Part shown: one piece after another, positions 17,037 to 26,956 of the stretch | Layout of the letters: every line of letters begins with the position of its first letter | How positions within the stretch are numbered: the first letter of the stretch is position 1 | Assembly (NCBI GenBank): GCA_902594275.1 | Contig: CACJLQ010000006.1 | Location: 1-56,607, forward strand | Reading direction: 5' to 3' | Source: an uncultured Litorivicinus sp. | GTDB taxonomy: Bacteria > Pseudomonadota > Gammaproteobacteria > Pseudomonadales > Litorivicinaceae | DNA length: 56,607 nt | Notes under the pieces: model-generated | The model's database searches: none | Seen by the model: only the letters and a program-made list of their open reading frames with translations | What the model was told of the DNA's origin: nothing | Translations under genes and position numbers: made by a program

Positions 17037-18707
17037 ATGGCACAGTTCGTTTACACCATGAATAGGGTGAGCAAAGTTGTTCCCCCAAAACGCGAGATCT
17101 TAAAAGACATCTCCCTTTCTTTTTTTCCAGGCGCGAAAATTGGGGTCTTGGGCCTCAACGGCTCAGGGAAATCGACGCTATTGAAAATCATGGCTGGCGT
17201 CGATAGCGAAATTGACGGTGAAGCACGCCCACAACCGGGAATCAATGTCGGCTATCTCCCACAAGAACCGCAGTTGGATCCACAACAATCGGTGCGCGAT
17301 GCAGTCGAGGAAGGCGCTGGCAAAATTAAACAGCTCCTCACACGATTTGATGAAATTTCCGCCGCCTTCGCTGAACCCATGTCTGACGATGAGATGAATG
17401 ATCTCCTCATGGAGCAAGGTGAACTGCAAAACCAAATTGATGCGGTCAATGGATGGGAATTGGATCGCATCTTAGAACAGGCTGCCGATGCATTACGTCT
17501 GCCACCATGGGATGCAACCATTGAGCATCTTTCCGGCGGTGAGAAGCGTCGTGTCGCTCTGTGTCGGCTGTTATTAAAAGAACCTGACATGTTATTGCTC
17601 GACGAACCGACCAACCATTTGGACGCCGAGTCAGTGGCTTGGCTTGAACACTTTTTGGTCGATTTTAAAGGCACGGTGGTTGCCGTCACGCACGATCGCT
17701 ACTTCCTCGATAATGCTGCAGGTTGGATTTTAGAACTTGACCGTGGCCGCGGCATCCCGTTTGAAGGGAACTATTCAACCTGGCTTGAAGCAAAAGAAAA
17801 GCGCCTCGAGCAAGAACAGAAGTCAGAAGAAGCACGTCAGAAGACAATCAAAAGTGAGCTTGAGTGGGTACGCCAAAATGCCAAAGGTCGCCAAGCCAAA
17901 TCAAAGGCGCGCCTCAAGGCATTTGAGGAATTGCAGAGCCAAGACACACAAAAACGCAACGAAACCCAAGAAATCTACATCCCGCCAGGACCCCGACTCG
18001 GCGACAAAGTGATCGAATTCAGACAAGTCAACAAGGCGTTCGATGACAAAATGTTGATCGATGATTTGAGTTTCTCAGTTCCGGCGGGCGCCATTGTTGG
18101 AGTCATCGGTGGTAATGGTGCAGGTAAGTCAACCCTCTTTAAAATGATCACTGGCCAAGAATCGCCCAACTCGGGAACTGTTGAATTAGGTGACACCGTC
18201 GAACTTGCCTACGTCGACCAATCGCGTGATGCCTTGGATGGATCAAAAACCGTTTGGGCGGAAGTGTCCGATGAGCAAGACATGATTACAGTCGGTAACT
18301 ATTCAATCCCCAGCCGTGCCTATTTAGGCCGGTTTAACTTCAAAGGCGGTGACCAGCAGAAATTTGTTAAAGATCTGTCAGGGGGTGAGCGAAACCGACT
18401 CCACCTTGCAAAAACCCTAAAGCAAGGCGGTAATGTGTTACTCCTTGACGAACCGACCAACGATCTTGATGTGGAAACACTGCGCGCGCTCGAAGAAGCG
18501 CTGCTCGCCTTCCCTGGTACAGTGCTTGTGATCTCTCACGATCGTTGGTTCTTGGATCGGATCGCAACACATATTTTGGCCTACGAAGGTGATTCACAAG
18601 CGATGTTCTTTGAAGGTAACTACACAGAATATGAAGAGGATCGCAAGAAACGTTTGGGTGGAGAAATCATCCCGACACGCGTGAAATATCGCCGACTTGC
18701 TGATTAA
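17037..18707 (+). CDS. ettA: Energy-dependent translational throttle protein EttA (ABC-F)
   Basis: 556 residues with two ABC ATPase domains and no membrane segments. Walker A sites are GLNGSGKST (about residue 40) and GGNGAGKST (about 358), signatures LSGGEKRR and LSGGERNR, and Walker [12 protein letters not shown] and [11 protein letters not shown]. The charged linker (about 245-320) and the loop in the first domain match EttA rather than Uup or YheS. It binds the ribosomal E site and gates the first peptide bond according to ATP/ADP ratio. Its TAA overlaps the ATG of the transporter gene. Confidence 0.95.
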   Translation: MAQFVYTMNRVSKVVPPKREILKDISLSFFPGAKIGVLGLNGSGKSTLLKIMAGVDSEIDGEARPQPGINVGYLPQEPQLDPQQSVRDAVEEGAGKIKQLLTRFDEISAAFAEPMSDDEMNDLLMEQGELQNQIDAVNGWELDRILEQAADALRLPPWDATIEHLSGGEKRRVALCRLLLKEPDMLLLDEPTNHLDAESVAWLEHFLVDFKGTVVAVTHDRYFLDNAAGWILELDRGRGIPFEGNYSTWLEAKEKRLEQEQKSEEARQKTIKSELEWVRQNAKGRQAKSKARLKAFEELQSQDTQKRNETQEIYIPPGPRLGDKVIEFRQVNKAFDDKMLIDDLSFSVPAGAIVGVIGGNGAGKSTLFKMITGQESPNSGTVELGDTVELAYVDQSRDALDGSKTVWAEVSDEQDMITVGNYSIPSRAYLGRFNFKGGDQQKFVKDLSGGERNRLHLAKTLKQGGNVLLLDEPTNDLDVETLRALEEALLAFPGTVLVISHDRWFLDRIATHILAYEGDSQAMFFEGNYTEYEEDRKKRLGGEIIPTRVKYRRLAD

Positions 18708-19606
18708 TGGGTCGCACCTGGCCCTATATCGTGCTGCTACTCCCGCCTCTGTTTTGGGCGGGAAACTTTATTGTTGGTCGGGCATTCGCGTCAGACATCG
18801 GCGCGATCACCATGTCGTTTTACCGCTGGCTGTTCGCACTGTGTTTACTCCTACCCTTTGCCTTTCAACGAGTTCAATCAGAACTCCCACTGATCATCAA
18901 GCATCTGCCCATCTTGACGATACTCGCACTGCTATCGGTGGCGAGCTTCAATGTGCTTCTCTATCTCGGCTTACGAGATACAGAAGCCACTAATGCCCTT
19001 TTAATTAATTCATCCATCCCCGTATGGATTGTGCTCTTTGGGATTATTTTCTTTGGGGACACTCTGAGTACGCGACGTGGGGCTGGTATTCTCGTCTCAT
19101 TGATTGGTGTCGCCTACCTGATTTTGAGTGGGCAAACCGGTCAGCTCACGGTCAACCCTGGTGACCTGTGGGTGATTTCATCCTCAATCGGCTGGGCATT
19201 TTACTCACTCACCCTTCGCAAAAAACCAAGCGAGCTTTCAGGTCTTGGCTTTCTCGCATACATCGTTTTTTTTGGAGTCTGCTTTAATGGATTGTTATTA
19301 ACTATAAACCCATTTAATGAGCCGCCAATTGCTGTGACAATCGAGACTTTTTACGCGGTCGGCTATGTTGCAATATTTGCCTCACTCGGAGCCTATATCT
19401 GCTGGAACTACGGCGTCGGACAACTTGGGGCACAAGTGGCGGGCCAGTACATTCACTTGATGCCTTTTTATGGAGTCATCCTGGCCTCCATCTTTTTAAA
19501 CGAATCCCTCACATCAAATCATTGGATTGCTGGCACACTCATCGCTGCCGGTCTTCTCCTTGCACTCAGGGAACCCAAATATGCAATGGCATCCAAATCC
19601 GATTGA
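18707..19606 (+). CDS. EamA/DMT-family transporter
   Basis: 299 residues with about ten hydrophobic helices in two EamA repeats. The first repeat holds PPLFWAGNFIVGRAF near the N-terminus and the second WVISSSIGWAFYSLTLRK at about residue 150. It probably exports or imports small metabolites such as amino acids or purines; the substrate cannot be deduced. It starts inside the ettA stop codon (TAATG) and its end overlaps the next gene by 26 bases, so the plus-strand genes from 17037 to 22633 look like one operon. Confidence 0.88.
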   Translation: MGRTWPYIVLLLPPLFWAGNFIVGRAFASDIGAITMSFYRWLFALCLLLPFAFQRVQSELPLIIKHLPILTILALLSVASFNVLLYLGLRDTEATNALLINSSIPVWIVLFGIIFFGDTLSTRRGAGILVSLIGVAYLILSGQTGQLTVNPGDLWVISSSIGWAFYSLTLRKKPSELSGLGFLAYIVFFGVCFNGLLLTINPFNEPPIAVTIETFYAVGYVAIFASLGAYICWNYGVGQLGAQVAGQYIHLMPFYGVILASIFLNESLTSNHWIAGTLIAAGLLLALREPKYAMASKSD

Positions 19607-20720
19607 ACGTCGCGCATACGCGAGCCTCAAATGGTCCACATTTCCTGACGCTGAATTACCGCTGTGGGTCGCCGATATGGATTGTGCACCGCCGCCTTGT
19701 GTCAGCGATGCGATCAATCGTTCGCTAGAACACGGAATCTTTGGTTATGGTACAGAGCCCAAAGGCTTCAGGGAGGCCTGGGTCGATCACCTACACAAGA
19801 CACATCAATGGACCATTGACCCTGACTGGCTTGTGCCTATTTCTGGCGTCGTTCCAGGGATGCGGTTCGCTCTCATGGCACACCCACATATTCAACAAAT
19901 TCTGACTCCAACACCCGCGTATCCATATTTTAAGACTGTTCCTTCGATTGAAAAACGGATCGAACATCCTATGGCACTGACCCGCGTGGGCGAAACACTC
20001 GAACCGTTACTGACTGAGATTGCTGAAACGCTGGAGACACTGACTGAACCCTCGGCCATTCTCTGGTGCAATCCGCACAATCCAGGTGGCTCGGTCTATT
20101 CGAAACAATTCCTCAAAGCACTCATCGCAACAGCATCCAAACATGACACGCTCATCGTCAGTGATGAAATTTGGGCTGATCTGATCCTAAACGACAAGCC
20201 ACACATCCCATTGGGTCTGGTTGCATCGAATGACCAGCCAACAATCACTTTGATGGCTGCCACCAAAACATTCAATGTGGCAGGCTTTGGTTGCGCTGTA
20301 GCAATTATTCCGGAGGCAAATACACGCGCTCGGTATCTCGAAACACAGATCGCGATGCCACACGTCGCTCCGCTAGCATACGCAGTCACGGAATCCTGCC
20401 TTCGAGATGGTTGGCAATGGCACTGTGAATTACTCACCGCGTTGCAGCACAACCGAAACACGGTGATCAATTGGGCCAAGAGTCACCCCGAACTTGAAGT
20501 AACCACAGGTGACGCAACCTTCCTCGCCTGGATCGAATCACACAATCAAATGGACTTATCAGAGCGCTTCCGTGCGCAAGGTGTCAGACTGTCGCCGGGA
20601 CGCCCTTTCGGCTCAGATACCGCCGTTCGCTTGAATTTTGGTACCAATCCCGCCACCTTAAACGAAGCGCTTCACCGAATGGACGCGGCACTGCTGTCAA
20701 ATCGCAAGGAACACTCATGA
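19581..20720 (+). CDS. PatB/MalY-type PLP aminotransferase (C-S lyase)
   Basis: The ATG at 19581 has AGGGAA upstream and starts at the family N-terminus (MQWHPNPIERR); earlier residues come from the transporter frame. 379 residues. LPLWVADMDCAPPP and GIFGYG are characteristic of MalY/PatB enzymes, WCNPHNPGG binds the cofactor, SDEIWADL gives the PLP-contacting Asp, and AATKTFNVAG holds the Schiff-base Lys. It likely cleaves cystathionine or cysteine conjugates to a thiol, pyruvate and ammonia. It is coupled to the downstream reductase by an ATGA overlap. Confidence 0.87.
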   Translation: MQWHPNPIERRAYASLKWSTFPDAELPLWVADMDCAPPPCVSDAINRSLEHGIFGYGTEPKGFREAWVDHLHKTHQWTIDPDWLVPISGVVPGMRFALMAHPHIQQILTPTPAYPYFKTVPSIEKRIEHPMALTRVGETLEPLLTEIAETLETLTEPSAILWCNPHNPGGSVYSKQFLKALIATASKHDTLIVSDEIWADLILNDKPHIPLGLVASNDQPTITLMAATKTFNVAGFGCAVAIIPEANTRARYLETQIAMPHVAPLAYAVTESCLRDGWQWHCELLTALQHNRNTVINWAKSHPELEVTTGDATFLAWIESHNQMDLSERFRAQGVRLSPGRPFGSDTAVRLNFGTNPATLNEALHRMDAALLSNRKEHS

Positions 20721-21760
20721 TCGAAAAACGCCCATTGGGGAAAACTGGAATCGACGTCACATCCATTTGTCTTGGCACCATGACCTGGGGCGAACAAAAT
20801 ACCGAAACCGAAGCGCATGAACAGTTGAGTTATGCCTGTGATGAACGTGGAATTAACTTCATCGATACCGCAGAACTCTATCCCGTGCCACCGAAGGCAG
20901 ACACCCAAGGACGGACAGAACAATACATCGGATCCTGGCTGAATCAGCGCGGTCATCGTGATGACCTTGTGATTGCCACTAAAGTCTGTGGTCCAGGTGA
21001 ATGGGTCAACTATTTCAGAGGCGGTCCACGCCACACCAAAGATCATCTCGATGCAGCAATCGACGCATCACTGGCTCGGCTTCAAACTGACTATGTCGAT
21101 TTATATCAACTCCACTGGCCCGATCGCCCAACAAATTTCTTCGGTCGACTTGGCTATACCCACGTGGACGGAGCCGATGAGACGCCAATTGATGAGATTC
21201 TGTCCGCACTTGAAGGCCTTGTCGTCAGTGGCAAAATTCGTGCGATTGGACTCTCGAATGAAACACCCTGGGGTGTCATGACATTTCTTGAAATCGCGCG
21301 CCGCGAGGGTCTTCCTGTAGTCGCATCGATTCAAAATCCTTATTCACTCTTGAATCGAACGTTCGAGATTGGTTTATCCGAAATCGCACACAGAGAGTCT
21401 GTGGGCTTATTGCCTTACTCCCCACTCGCCTTTGGGGTGCTGTCTGGAAAATATCTCGGTGGTAAGCGTCCTGAAGGTGCCCGCTTAACACTGTTTGCTC
21501 GCTTTAGCCGCTATTCAAATCCAGAAGCAACGCGGGCAACCGAAGCCTATGCGGCGCTCGCATCTGAGCACGGTTTATCGCTCACCGAAATGGCGCTCGC
21601 GTTTGTGACCTCGCGACCATTTGTAACCTCCAATATCATCGGTGCAACGACAGTCGCGCAATTAAAAGAAGACATTGATACACACGACCTGACACTGTCA
21701 GACGCGGTACTCGATGGCATCGAGGCAATCCACACTAGCCAACCGAATCCATCACCTTAA
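20717..21760 (+). CDS. Aldo/keto reductase, Tas-like
   Basis: 347 residues, TIM-barrel AKR. LGTMTWGEQNTE and FIDTAELYPVPP near the N-terminus match the Tas (YghZ/AKR) subgroup; the catalytic tetrad is visible as Asp (FIDTAE), Tyr (ELYP), Lys (IATKVCGPG) and His (LYQLHWPDR). NADPH-binding residues sit in the C-terminal TSNIIGAT. The substrate is unknown. It follows the C-S lyase with a four-base overlap and is followed nine bases later by the lyase gene. Confidence 0.9.
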   Translation: MIEKRPLGKTGIDVTSICLGTMTWGEQNTETEAHEQLSYACDERGINFIDTAELYPVPPKADTQGRTEQYIGSWLNQRGHRDDLVIATKVCGPGEWVNYFRGGPRHTKDHLDAAIDASLARLQTDYVDLYQLHWPDRPTNFFGRLGYTHVDGADETPIDEILSALEGLVVSGKIRAIGLSNETPWGVMTFLEIARREGLPVVASIQNPYSLLNRTFEIGLSEIAHRESVGLLPYSPLAFGVLSGKYLGGKRPEGARLTLFARFSRYSNPEATRATEAYAALASEHGLSLTEMALAFVTSRPFVTSNIIGATTVAQLKEDIDTHDLTLSDAVLDGIEAIHTSQPNPSP

Positions 21761-21769
21761 GGAATGACT

Positions 21770-22633
21770 ATGACACCACGTCGCAGCGCACTATTCATGC
21801 CAGCGCACAATGAACGTGCCATTACCAAGGCACGAACGCTCGACTGTGACGTAGTGATTCTGGACCTCGAGGATGCGGTGGCTCCCGATACCAAACAGCG
21901 TGCTCGGAACACCGCCAAAGCCGCTGTTCTCGATCGCGGCTTCGACCCGCGCGAGATCGCTGTTCGCGTGAATGCAATCCGAACCAAATGGCACACCGAT
22001 GACATAACTGCGTTCGCTGATGCCCCCTTGGATGCTCTTGTGGTTCCAAAAGCAGAATTACCGGCCGATATCACGCGACTCGGTGAACGCATGGATGCCT
22101 TAGGTTACAGCCCTGATGTCGAGCTCTGGCTCATGGCCGAGACGCCAACAGGCGTCTTCAATGCACGTGAACTCTGCCATGCACACGCACGTGTCGGCGC
22201 ACTGCTCATGGGAACATCCGATCTATCTCAATGTTTACGGGTCCCTGCGACGATTGAACGCGAGGGATTAATGTATGCGCTCTCATACTGTATTCTTGCC
22301 GCGCGCGAAGCCAACATCGATGTGTTGGACGGTGTCTGTTTGGATCTCGCCAATCCAGAGATTTATCAGGTGCAGTGTGAGCAAGGACGTGAACTCGGCT
22401 TTGATGGAAAAACCTTGATTCATCCGTCACAAATTACGATCGCAAACGCGGTCTTTGCGCCATCTGATCATGACATCGAGCGAGCTAATGACATGATCAC
22501 TGTATGGAATGAAGCACTGGCTCGGGGCGACGGGCTCTGTGTGTTTGACGGGAAGTTGGTTGAAAATCTACACGCAGACGAGGCCTCAAGAACAATCGCT
22601 CTTCACGAGGCGATCCAGGCACGCTTACTCTAA
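21770..22633 (+). CDS. HpcH/HpaI-family CoA-ester lyase (citrate lyase beta-like)
   Basis: I chose the ATG at 21770 because AAGGA lies six bases upstream; the ATG at 21764 directly abuts it. 287 residues. LFMPAHNERAITKA, VILDLEDAV (metal-binding Glu/Asp), LMAETPTGVFNA, LMGTSDLSQCL and KTLIHPSQI are the diagnostic blocks of the citrate lyase beta/malyl-CoA lyase group. It probably cleaves or hydrolyses a beta-hydroxyacyl-CoA such as malyl-, citramalyl- or methylmalyl-CoA. Its end overlaps the convergent transglutaminase gene by nine bases. Confidence 0.85.
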   Translation: MTPRRSALFMPAHNERAITKARTLDCDVVILDLEDAVAPDTKQRARNTAKAAVLDRGFDPREIAVRVNAIRTKWHTDDITAFADAPLDALVVPKAELPADITRLGERMDALGYSPDVELWLMAETPTGVFNARELCHAHARVGALLMGTSDLSQCLRVPATIEREGLMYALSYCILAAREANIDVLDGVCLDLANPEIYQVQCEQGRELGFDGKTLIHPSQITIANAVFAPSDHDIERANDMITVWNEALARGDGLCVFDGKLVENLHADEASRTIALHEAIQARLL

Positions 22634-23476
22634 GGGGGTGACATCCACGGATACCTCAAGGGCATGTTGACTTCCTCCAGTCATTAACCCTCTCAGCGGC
22701 ACAACATCATCATAATCCCGTCCCCAAGCAAGCGTTACGTGACGCTCAGACGGCAATAACCCGTTGGTTGGATCAAAGTCAATCCAACCGGTTCCGGGTA
22801 CAAAGACACTGACCCATGCATGAGAGGCATCAGCACCCATGAGTTTTGGCTGACCTGGCGGCGGGTCAGTTTCTAAATAACCTGACACGTAACGGCAAGC
22901 CACTCCCTTCGATCGCAAGGTAGCGAGCATCAAATGTGCAAAGTCCTGACACACACCGCGCTTTTCGGATAAAACAAGACCAACAGGTGTCTCGAGATCA
23001 CTAAAATTCTGATCGTAAACAAACTCATGGAAAATCATTTCATTTAGCGCATTAGTGGATTCTAGAAGGCCGCGACCGGCTGTAAAAAATCCAGATGTGA
23101 AGCGCTGAATCTCTGCATTCGCTGTGGGCACATAAACACTTGGTCGGCAATAGAGGCGGGTTTTGGCTGGAATTGCCGATTGATCGTCCCACGCGATATC
23201 CCGATCCAAATCAACACGTGTTGGTCGCACTTCAACCTCAGACTCAGCCAAAACGTTGAGCTCTGTATGCACTTCATCAACCGAAAACTGAGACACCCGG
23301 TTACCGAATAAATCTTGACGCTCGTGTACATCCTCAATGACAGGCAAGATGGTTAACCGCGCACTCAACACTTGCTGATTTAAAGTATCCCGAGGGAGCA
23401 ACGTTGCATGGCTATGACACAGGCTCACGGGCTGACCGTATTGGTAACGATTTCGATGTCGCACACGATATCGCAT
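22625..23476 (-). CDS. Transglutaminase-like family protein with N-terminal beta domain
   Basis: 283 residues. An N-terminal bacterial transglutaminase-like beta domain (about 1-80, opening with RYRVRHRNRYQYG) precedes a papain-fold domain with catalytic triad Cys (GVCQDFAHL, about 175), His (ASHAWVSVF, about 220) and Asp (DFDPTNG, about 236). Such proteins are usually proteases or amidohydrolases in the cytoplasm and commonly pair with circularly permuted ATP-grasp/alpha-E proteins, as here. Its ATG overlaps the stop of that gene (TGATG), so they are translationally coupled. Confidence 0.9.
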   Translation of the reverse strand: MRYRVRHRNRYQYGQPVSLCHSHATLLPRDTLNQQVLSARLTILPVIEDVHERQDLFGNRVSQFSVDEVHTELNVLAESEVEVRPTRVDLDRDIAWDDQSAIPAKTRLYCRPSVYVPTANAEIQRFTSGFFTAGRGLLESTNALNEMIFHEFVYDQNFSDLETPVGLVLSEKRGVCQDFAHLMLATLRSKGVACRYVSGYLETDPPPGQPKLMGADASHAWVSVFVPGTGWIDFDPTNGLLPSERHVTLAWGRDYDDVVPLRGLMTGGSQHALEVSVDVTPLE

Positions 23477-25896
23477 CAACTCACCTTGACCAGTTGTTGC
23501 GGTACATCCGCATGACTGAAGTACGCAAGCGTAATCGCTTCGCTCAAACTCGAGAGCGTCTCAATTTGTTGATCCAAAAGGTCAAATAACAGCTTCTTCG
23601 GTGACCCCTGAATCGTCATCAGATCGTCTGTCTGTGCCATCTGGAGACCCGCATGAATCCGGAAAGCAAGCTGTTGAAGCTGCGTCTTACGACCCACCAA
23701 CTGCTGCACAGGCAGTCCCTGAACAAGACTCTCGAGATGCGCGGCTAAGAAGCCAATCGCCCGAGGCGTCTCAACATCAAGCAACAATAGATCCAGAATC
23801 GCCGTCGGATGCAATCGGGTCCGATATCGACGTCTGTAGGTCATCACAGTATCTGTCACCTCGAGAACAAATTCCCAGTGATTGATATCTTGAGGTTTCA
23901 GCGTCTGGAAGGCATAGTTCAACAGCGTCAATGTCTTACTTGTCCGCTCCAAATGCCGGCCAATAGCCATAAATCGGTGGGCGAATGCGCGACTCATGGT
24001 GTCATTATTCAGACCGGAAAAGGTAGCCAACTGCATGAGGATCGAGTCCACTTGATCGAGCAAACGACCAGCATCGGCATGCTTCATCCAACCAATTCGC
24101 TCGATCATTTGCTCTAAATTGACCAGCGCACGCCACGCGTCATCACTCAAATAGTCGGGAGTCGCCCGAGCATTTCGCATGATGGCCGTAATCAACTCAT
24201 CCAAACCACCCGGTGCTGTCCGCATGAACATCAGTTGATGGATTTCCGATGCAGCGTCGTCGAAATTGATGTGATCAGTCTTGAACTGCGCTCCCAAAAG
24301 CCAGAGCGCTGCTTGTTGCCGTTCGATCCGAACATCAATCGCGCCGGCCAACACTTCTCTGACCAAACGTGTCAGCCCATCGGCACGCTCCACATAACGA
24401 CCGAGCCAAAACATGGCATCGGCAACCCGACTGGGCGTCATCGACTGGTCGACTGGTCCCAGTGTCGGCGCGTCCATTTCAGCGAATATGGAGAGTTGAT
24501 TGTCGGGCTCCGTCCCCATAATCCACAGATCTTTATACCGCTCAGGTGTATTCGGGCGCAGCTGTGCCCAGGACGCATCATGGTTGCATGATGCGAGACC
24601 ACCAGGCATGACATCGACTTTCTGATCCTGGGATTGCGCGGTGTACATGCGCAGTACTGCAAAGGATTCGGCTCGTGCAGTCCCCTCAGCAACCGGAACT
24701 TGTTCCAAGTCGATCGCCTGCCATGCAACCCAACTCGATGGATCAGCACCAATTCGGCCTTCGAGAGAGTTTCGCTCGGCATCCGGAAGATCTCGGACAA
24801 CGAAGGATTCGCCTCCAGGAAATGCGGAAGCATGGCGAACCAAGACATTGGGCCAGAGTGATTCGAACTCCTCTCGCTCATCGGCATCGCCAAGCCAGAG
24901 CGCTGGGAGCGTTTTCAGTATCAAATCCTCACCAAGTAGCTTCTGACAAAGCCCCTCCAATCGACCCATCCACAGTGGCGAATCGATCACACCGGCACCG
25001 GGGACATTGCCCATGCGAACGCCACCTCGACGCACAGCGTCCATCAATCCCGGCGTTCCCTGACGACTCGAACCATTGAGCTCTAAAGGATCAATATTGT
25101 CGTCAACGACCCGGCGCAACACACCAGAGACTGGACGAAGGCCGCTCAACGTTTTCAACATCAGGCGGTTACCACGGACCGTTAGATCGTCTCCTTCAGC
25201 AAGTGTGAAACCCAAGTGGTTCGCTAAAAAAGCATGCTCGAAATAACTTTCAACGGACTGCCCTGGAGTCATCAAGATCGATAAATCCTGGTCACGGCTA
25301 TCCGAGCGTAAAAACTGTCGCAACATCCGAAAGAAGCCAGATAACCGCTTCACTGACATCTGACGCAATAAATAACCCATCACACGCGACATAATCAGTC
25401 GCCGTTCCAGTACGTAACCAAGACCTGCTGGTGCCCGTGTGCTCTGCCCCAAGACCAACCATTGGCCACGGCTATCACGAACTAAATCGTGCGCCAAGAA
25501 GCTGACCCATGGCGTTTGAAGATTCAAGCCATGTGCTTCGATGAGATATTCGGGATTAGAGAACAATAAATCTGCCGGTACTGAGCCATCGGCCAGTAAA
25601 TGACGCTCACCGTAGATATCATTCAATAATGCTTCAAAAAAACGCATCCGTTGCGAGAGACCACGAGCCAAATGTTCAAAGGTCGACTCATTCATCAAAT
25701 ACGGCACCACATCGAGCTGCCCTTGACGATCTTGATGATGCTTCGACGTGTGCGCCTGATAGGTCAATCCATTTTCTTTTAAACGGCGCTCAACCTCTTC
25801 GGCCCAGCGAGCCTGCTGGTTACCCTCGTCATAGTCGAGCACTGAAAATAGGGTTTCCCAGGCGGTATCGATGGATTGAGTGGCTGGATCAGACAT
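23476..25896 (-). CDS. Circularly permuted ATP-grasp protein fused to an alpha-E domain
   Basis: 806 residues. The first part (to about 480) is a circularly permuted ATP-grasp enzyme (DUF404/DUF407, CP_ATPgrasp_2 type) with QRMRFFEALLNDIYGERHLL and NPEYLIEAHG blocks. The remainder is the helical alpha-E (DUF403) domain, seen as RVADAMFWLGRYVERADGLTRL. In many genomes these are two genes; here they are one. With the transglutaminase-like gene this forms a conserved predicted peptide-ligation/cleavage system whose substrate has not been established. No signal peptide is visible. Confidence 0.9.
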   Translation of the reverse strand: MSDPATQSIDTAWETLFSVLDYDEGNQQARWAEEVERRLKENGLTYQAHTSKHHQDRQGQLDVVPYLMNESTFEHLARGLSQRMRFFEALLNDIYGERHLLADGSVPADLLFSNPEYLIEAHGLNLQTPWVSFLAHDLVRDSRGQWLVLGQSTRAPAGLGYVLERRLIMSRVMGYLLRQMSVKRLSGFFRMLRQFLRSDSRDQDLSILMTPGQSVESYFEHAFLANHLGFTLAEGDDLTVRGNRLMLKTLSGLRPVSGVLRRVVDDNIDPLELNGSSRQGTPGLMDAVRRGGVRMGNVPGAGVIDSPLWMGRLEGLCQKLLGEDLILKTLPALWLGDADEREEFESLWPNVLVRHASAFPGGESFVVRDLPDAERNSLEGRIGADPSSWVAWQAIDLEQVPVAEGTARAESFAVLRMYTAQSQDQKVDVMPGGLASCNHDASWAQLRPNTPERYKDLWIMGTEPDNQLSIFAEMDAPTLGPVDQSMTPSRVADAMFWLGRYVERADGLTRLVREVLAGAIDVRIERQQAALWLLGAQFKTDHINFDDAASEIHQLMFMRTAPGGLDELITAIMRNARATPDYLSDDAWRALVNLEQMIERIGWMKHADAGRLLDQVDSILMQLATFSGLNNDTMSRAFAHRFMAIGRHLERTSKTLTLLNYAFQTLKPQDINHWEFVLEVTDTVMTYRRRYRTRLHPTAILDLLLLDVETPRAIGFLAAHLESLVQGLPVQQLVGRKTQLQQLAFRIHAGLQMAQTDDLMTIQGSPKKLLFDLLDQQIETLSSLSEAITLAYFSHADVPQQLVKVS

Positions 25897-25953
25897 GCAA
25901 ACTGGTTTCTGACAAAAGATCTGAGTCTACCCTCTTGTCTCATGAACCGGTAG

Positions 25954-26847
25954 TCAAACTGCGGAGTGCATTGAGTCGCTCAGCGTACGCATGAACGTTA
26001 GCATTGCCTGAATTCTCGGAACCCGAGCCGTCGTTGGATGTGATACCAAGAAAAACTCACGACTGAAGCGAAGTTCTGGAAGCACAGATACAAGCCCTTC
26101 GTCATGATCCAGCAAGAATTCATGTAGGACACCGATGCCAAGTCCTGCGCGAACAGCTTCGACCTGACCAATCGGAGAATAAATGGAGAGATTTGATATC
26201 CATTCACTTGCTACCTGCCTCGCGATATTGAGCCGTTCGCTAAAGAGTAAATCTTCAACGTATCCGATCAATCGATGATTCAATAACTCGTCAATGGTCA
26301 TTGGCATTCCGTGAGCGGCAACATAAGACTCGCTCGCATACAAACCTAAATTATAGGCACCCAAAAGTTCTGAATGTAATTGACCCTCATTTGGATGCCC
26401 CACCATCACGGCAATATCTGCTTCCCGACGAGACAGCGAGAACCCTGGCGTCTGCGGGACAATTTCGACATTGAGATCCGGATGCTCACGCAGCAACGTT
26501 ACCAGATTTGGGGTCAATACTTTTAACGCAAAGCCCTCAGGCGCTGCGATTCGAACTGTTCCAGAGGCTGACTGACCACGGGGCTCGAAGATCGAACCAG
26601 CCGCTTCGATTTCTGCTTCAGCCCGTTCCAGATACTCAACTAAACGAGTGCCTTCGTTTGTCAATTGCATTCCCTTACTGTGCCTTGTCAGCAGGCTGGT
26701 CCCCACGCGATGTTGCAGCTGATTCAAATGACGAGACAGAGTCATGACCGACACCCCTAGGAGCTCGGCCGCTCGGCCTAGCCGCCCAGCTCGTGCCACA
26801 GCAAGAAAGTATCGTGCATCTTCCCAGTTCAGTTGTCTATGTTTCAC
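25954..26847 (-). CDS. LysR-family transcriptional regulator
   Basis: From a GTG at 26847 (VKHRQLNWEDARYF) the protein has 297 residues; the ATG at 26865 would place the palindromic operator inside the coding region. The N-terminal helix-turn-helix (AELLGVSVMTLSRHLNQLQ, about 26-44) is followed by a LysR substrate-binding domain (GTVRIAAPEGFALKVL onwards). It is divergent from mmsA, with which it shares a 22-base palindrome, so it very likely controls mmsA and itself. The effector is probably a valine or propionate-pathway metabolite, by inference. Confidence 0.88.
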   Translation of the reverse strand: MKHRQLNWEDARYFLAVARAGRLGRAAELLGVSVMTLSRHLNQLQHRVGTSLLTRHSKGMQLTNEGTRLVEYLERAEAEIEAAGSIFEPRGQSASGTVRIAAPEGFALKVLTPNLVTLLREHPDLNVEIVPQTPGFSLSRREADIAVMVGHPNEGQLHSELLGAYNLGLYASESYVAAHGMPMTIDELLNHRLIGYVEDLLFSERLNIARQVASEWISNLSIYSPIGQVEAVRAGLGIGVLHEFLLDHDEGLVSVLPELRFSREFFLVSHPTTARVPRIQAMLTFMRTLSDSMHSAV

Positions 26848-26855
26848 TAACACAA

Positions 26856-26877
26856 GATACAACATATTTGTTGTATC
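26856..26877. promoter_or_regulatory. Perfect LysR-type palindrome between the regulator and mmsA
   Basis: GATACAACA-TATT-TGTTGTATC is a perfect 9+9 inverted repeat with a T-N11-A core, the classic LysR box form. It lies 20 bases upstream of the -35 element of the mmsA promoter and covers the 5' edge of the regulator gene, ideal for activating mmsA and repressing the regulator. Confidence 0.75.
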
Positions 26878-26896
26878 AAAAACATAAAATTTTCTA

Positions 26897-26925
26897 TTGA
26901 ATCAACATTTTTGAAGATATCTAAT
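26897..26925 (+). promoter_or_regulatory. Candidate sigma-70 promoter for mmsA
   Basis: TTGAAT (26897-26902), 17-base spacer and TCTAAT (26920-26925), about 30 bases before the GTG start of mmsA and just downstream of the LysR palindrome. The spacing to the palindrome fits LysR activation. Confidence 0.5.
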
Positions 26926-26956
26926 CATTAAACATCAAGGCAAACAGGACGGTTCT

